Both the position numbers and the translations under genes were made by a program. The notes beneath the pieces are model-generated. The model did not search any database. It had not been told where the DNA came from and saw only the letters and a list, made by a program, of their open reading frames with translations. Positions 53,045 to 53,380 of a stretch of DNA of 53,380 nucleotides are shown here, piece after piece. Position 1 is the stretch's first letter; each line of letters opens with the position of its first letter. Source of the stretch: DASVEE01 sp036399695 (GTDB taxonomy: Bacteria > Acidobacteriota > Thermoanaerobaculia > Gp7-AA8); NCBI GenBank assembly GCA_036399695.1, contig DASWMP010000052.1:1-53380 (forward strand), written 5' to 3'.

Positions 53045-53073
53045 AAGCCCGCCACATGGCGGGCTTTTTGTTT
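53045..53073 (+). terminator. Rho-independent terminator
   Basis: AAGCCCGCCA / TGGCGGGCTT stem with CA loop, followed by TTTGTTTG. It ends the bacilliredoxin transcript. Confidence 0.9.
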
Positions 53074-53084
53074 GTTCGGTTCGC

Positions 53085-53318
53085 ATGACGGACTTTGAAG
53101 ATCGCGTGCGCCGGATGGCCCGGGAGGCGATGCGCGAGATCGGACGTGAGGCGGAGGACATCTCCGACGTCACCGAGCCGCCCGGCGCCGACTATTGTGT
53201 GATCACGTTCAGCGATCCGGACAAGGAACCGATCGAGATCCCCAAGCCCCTCGGCGCCGGCGAGTCGCAGGAGCTCGATGAGATCCGCCGCGCCCTGCAG
53301 TACCGCTTCGGGACGTGA
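53085..53318 (+). CDS. Small acidic hypothetical protein (77 aa)
   Basis: Starts MTDFEDRVRRMAREAMREIG at 53085, only 12 bp past the terminator T-tract. It therefore needs its own promoter, or its message is nearly leaderless; no Shine-Dalgarno is visible. The N-terminal 25 residues are an amphipathic helix, then ADYCVITFSDPDKEPIEI forms a probable beta-hairpin, and the end is helical (QELDEIRRALQYRF). Real coding is likely from codon use, but the function is unknown. Confidence 0.55.
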   Translation: MTDFEDRVRRMAREAMREIGREAEDISDVTEPPGADYCVITFSDPDKEPIEIPKPLGAGESQELDEIRRALQYRFGT

Positions 53319-53327
53319 CAGGATTCG

Positions 53328-53380
53328 ATCTCGGAGTGCGGTGGCGAACGCCACCGCTTTTCTACAGGTGTACCAGAGCG
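53328..53380. repeat. Dispersed nested palindrome, copy 3 (cut by window end)
   Basis: ATCTCGGAGTGCGGTGGCG followed by AACGCCACCGCTTTTCTACA and GGTGTACCAGAGCG. This is the same left half as the copies at 4613 and 43418, starting 10 bp after the small-protein stop. Confidence 0.85.

Overview
The window is GC-rich chromosomal DNA from a Gram-negative heterotroph. TonB-dependent receptors, an M48 metalloprotease with a signal peptide, very large secreted beta-sandwich proteins, IPTL-CTERM anchors, dockerin modules, a subclass-B3-like metallo-beta-lactamase fold and a bacilliredoxin together fit an Acidobacteriota-like bacterium (Thermoanaerobaculia would be my guess). This is inference; no rRNA marker is present.

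Layout. 0.1-4.6 kb: DUF962/Mpo1-like membrane protein, a 15-copy 21-bp repeat array, a secreted S9 peptidase (-), FabI (+) and two small proteins. 4.6-5.5 kb: no convincing gene, but a palindromic element, a 20-copy 21-bp array and hairpins. 5.5-14.7 kb: a surface-protein locus, with a 2211-aa multi-Ig dockerin protein and two tandem cohesin-like proteins, one carrying an IPTL-CTERM anchor. 15-20.5 kb: a TonB receptor, then a DNA-repair group of FEN-type 5' nuclease, LigD/Prim-PolC-type polymerase and convergent LigC-type ATP-dependent ligase. 20.8-28.6 kb: a 2619-aa SdrD-B/GEVED adhesin-like protein with an IPTL-CTERM tail, followed by a broken gene fragment. 29-33.1 kb: a PD-(D/E)XK/DUF2075 nuclease-helicase diverging from an HD-dNTPase/YwgA-like pair, a possible small defence module. 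33.2-38.2 kb: TonB receptor plus B3-like hydrolase operon, and phosphoglucomutase. 38.2-40.8 kb: a third 21/22-bp array, a good promoter with a multi-hairpin leader, two helical unknown proteins and a 200-bp composite palindrome. 40.8-46 kb: a nitrilase/MBL/DUF4440 operon, then an MFS exporter with a divergent LysR regulator. 46-49 kb: FIST protein plus soluble hybrid histidine kinase. 49-53.4 kb: initiator tRNA, dockerin-tagged PQQ-type sugar dehydrogenase, M48 protease, bacilliredoxin and a small acidic protein.

The most unusual content is intergenic. Three sequence-unrelated arrays share a 21-22-bp period. At least five hairpins have arms built of 7-bp tandem units and sit just upstream of plus-strand genes; related sites use 9-bp units. 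A dispersed nested palindrome begins ATCTCGGAGTGCGG and has three clear copies plus a remnant. A roughly 260-nt structured leader precedes the gene at 38841. Functionally, cohesin-like and dockerin modules are encoded in the same neighbourhood, which suggests a non-cellulosomal surface assembly. The FEN/Prim-PolC/LigC group, with no Ku gene in view, suggests gap or base-excision repair rather than classical Ku-LigD end joining.
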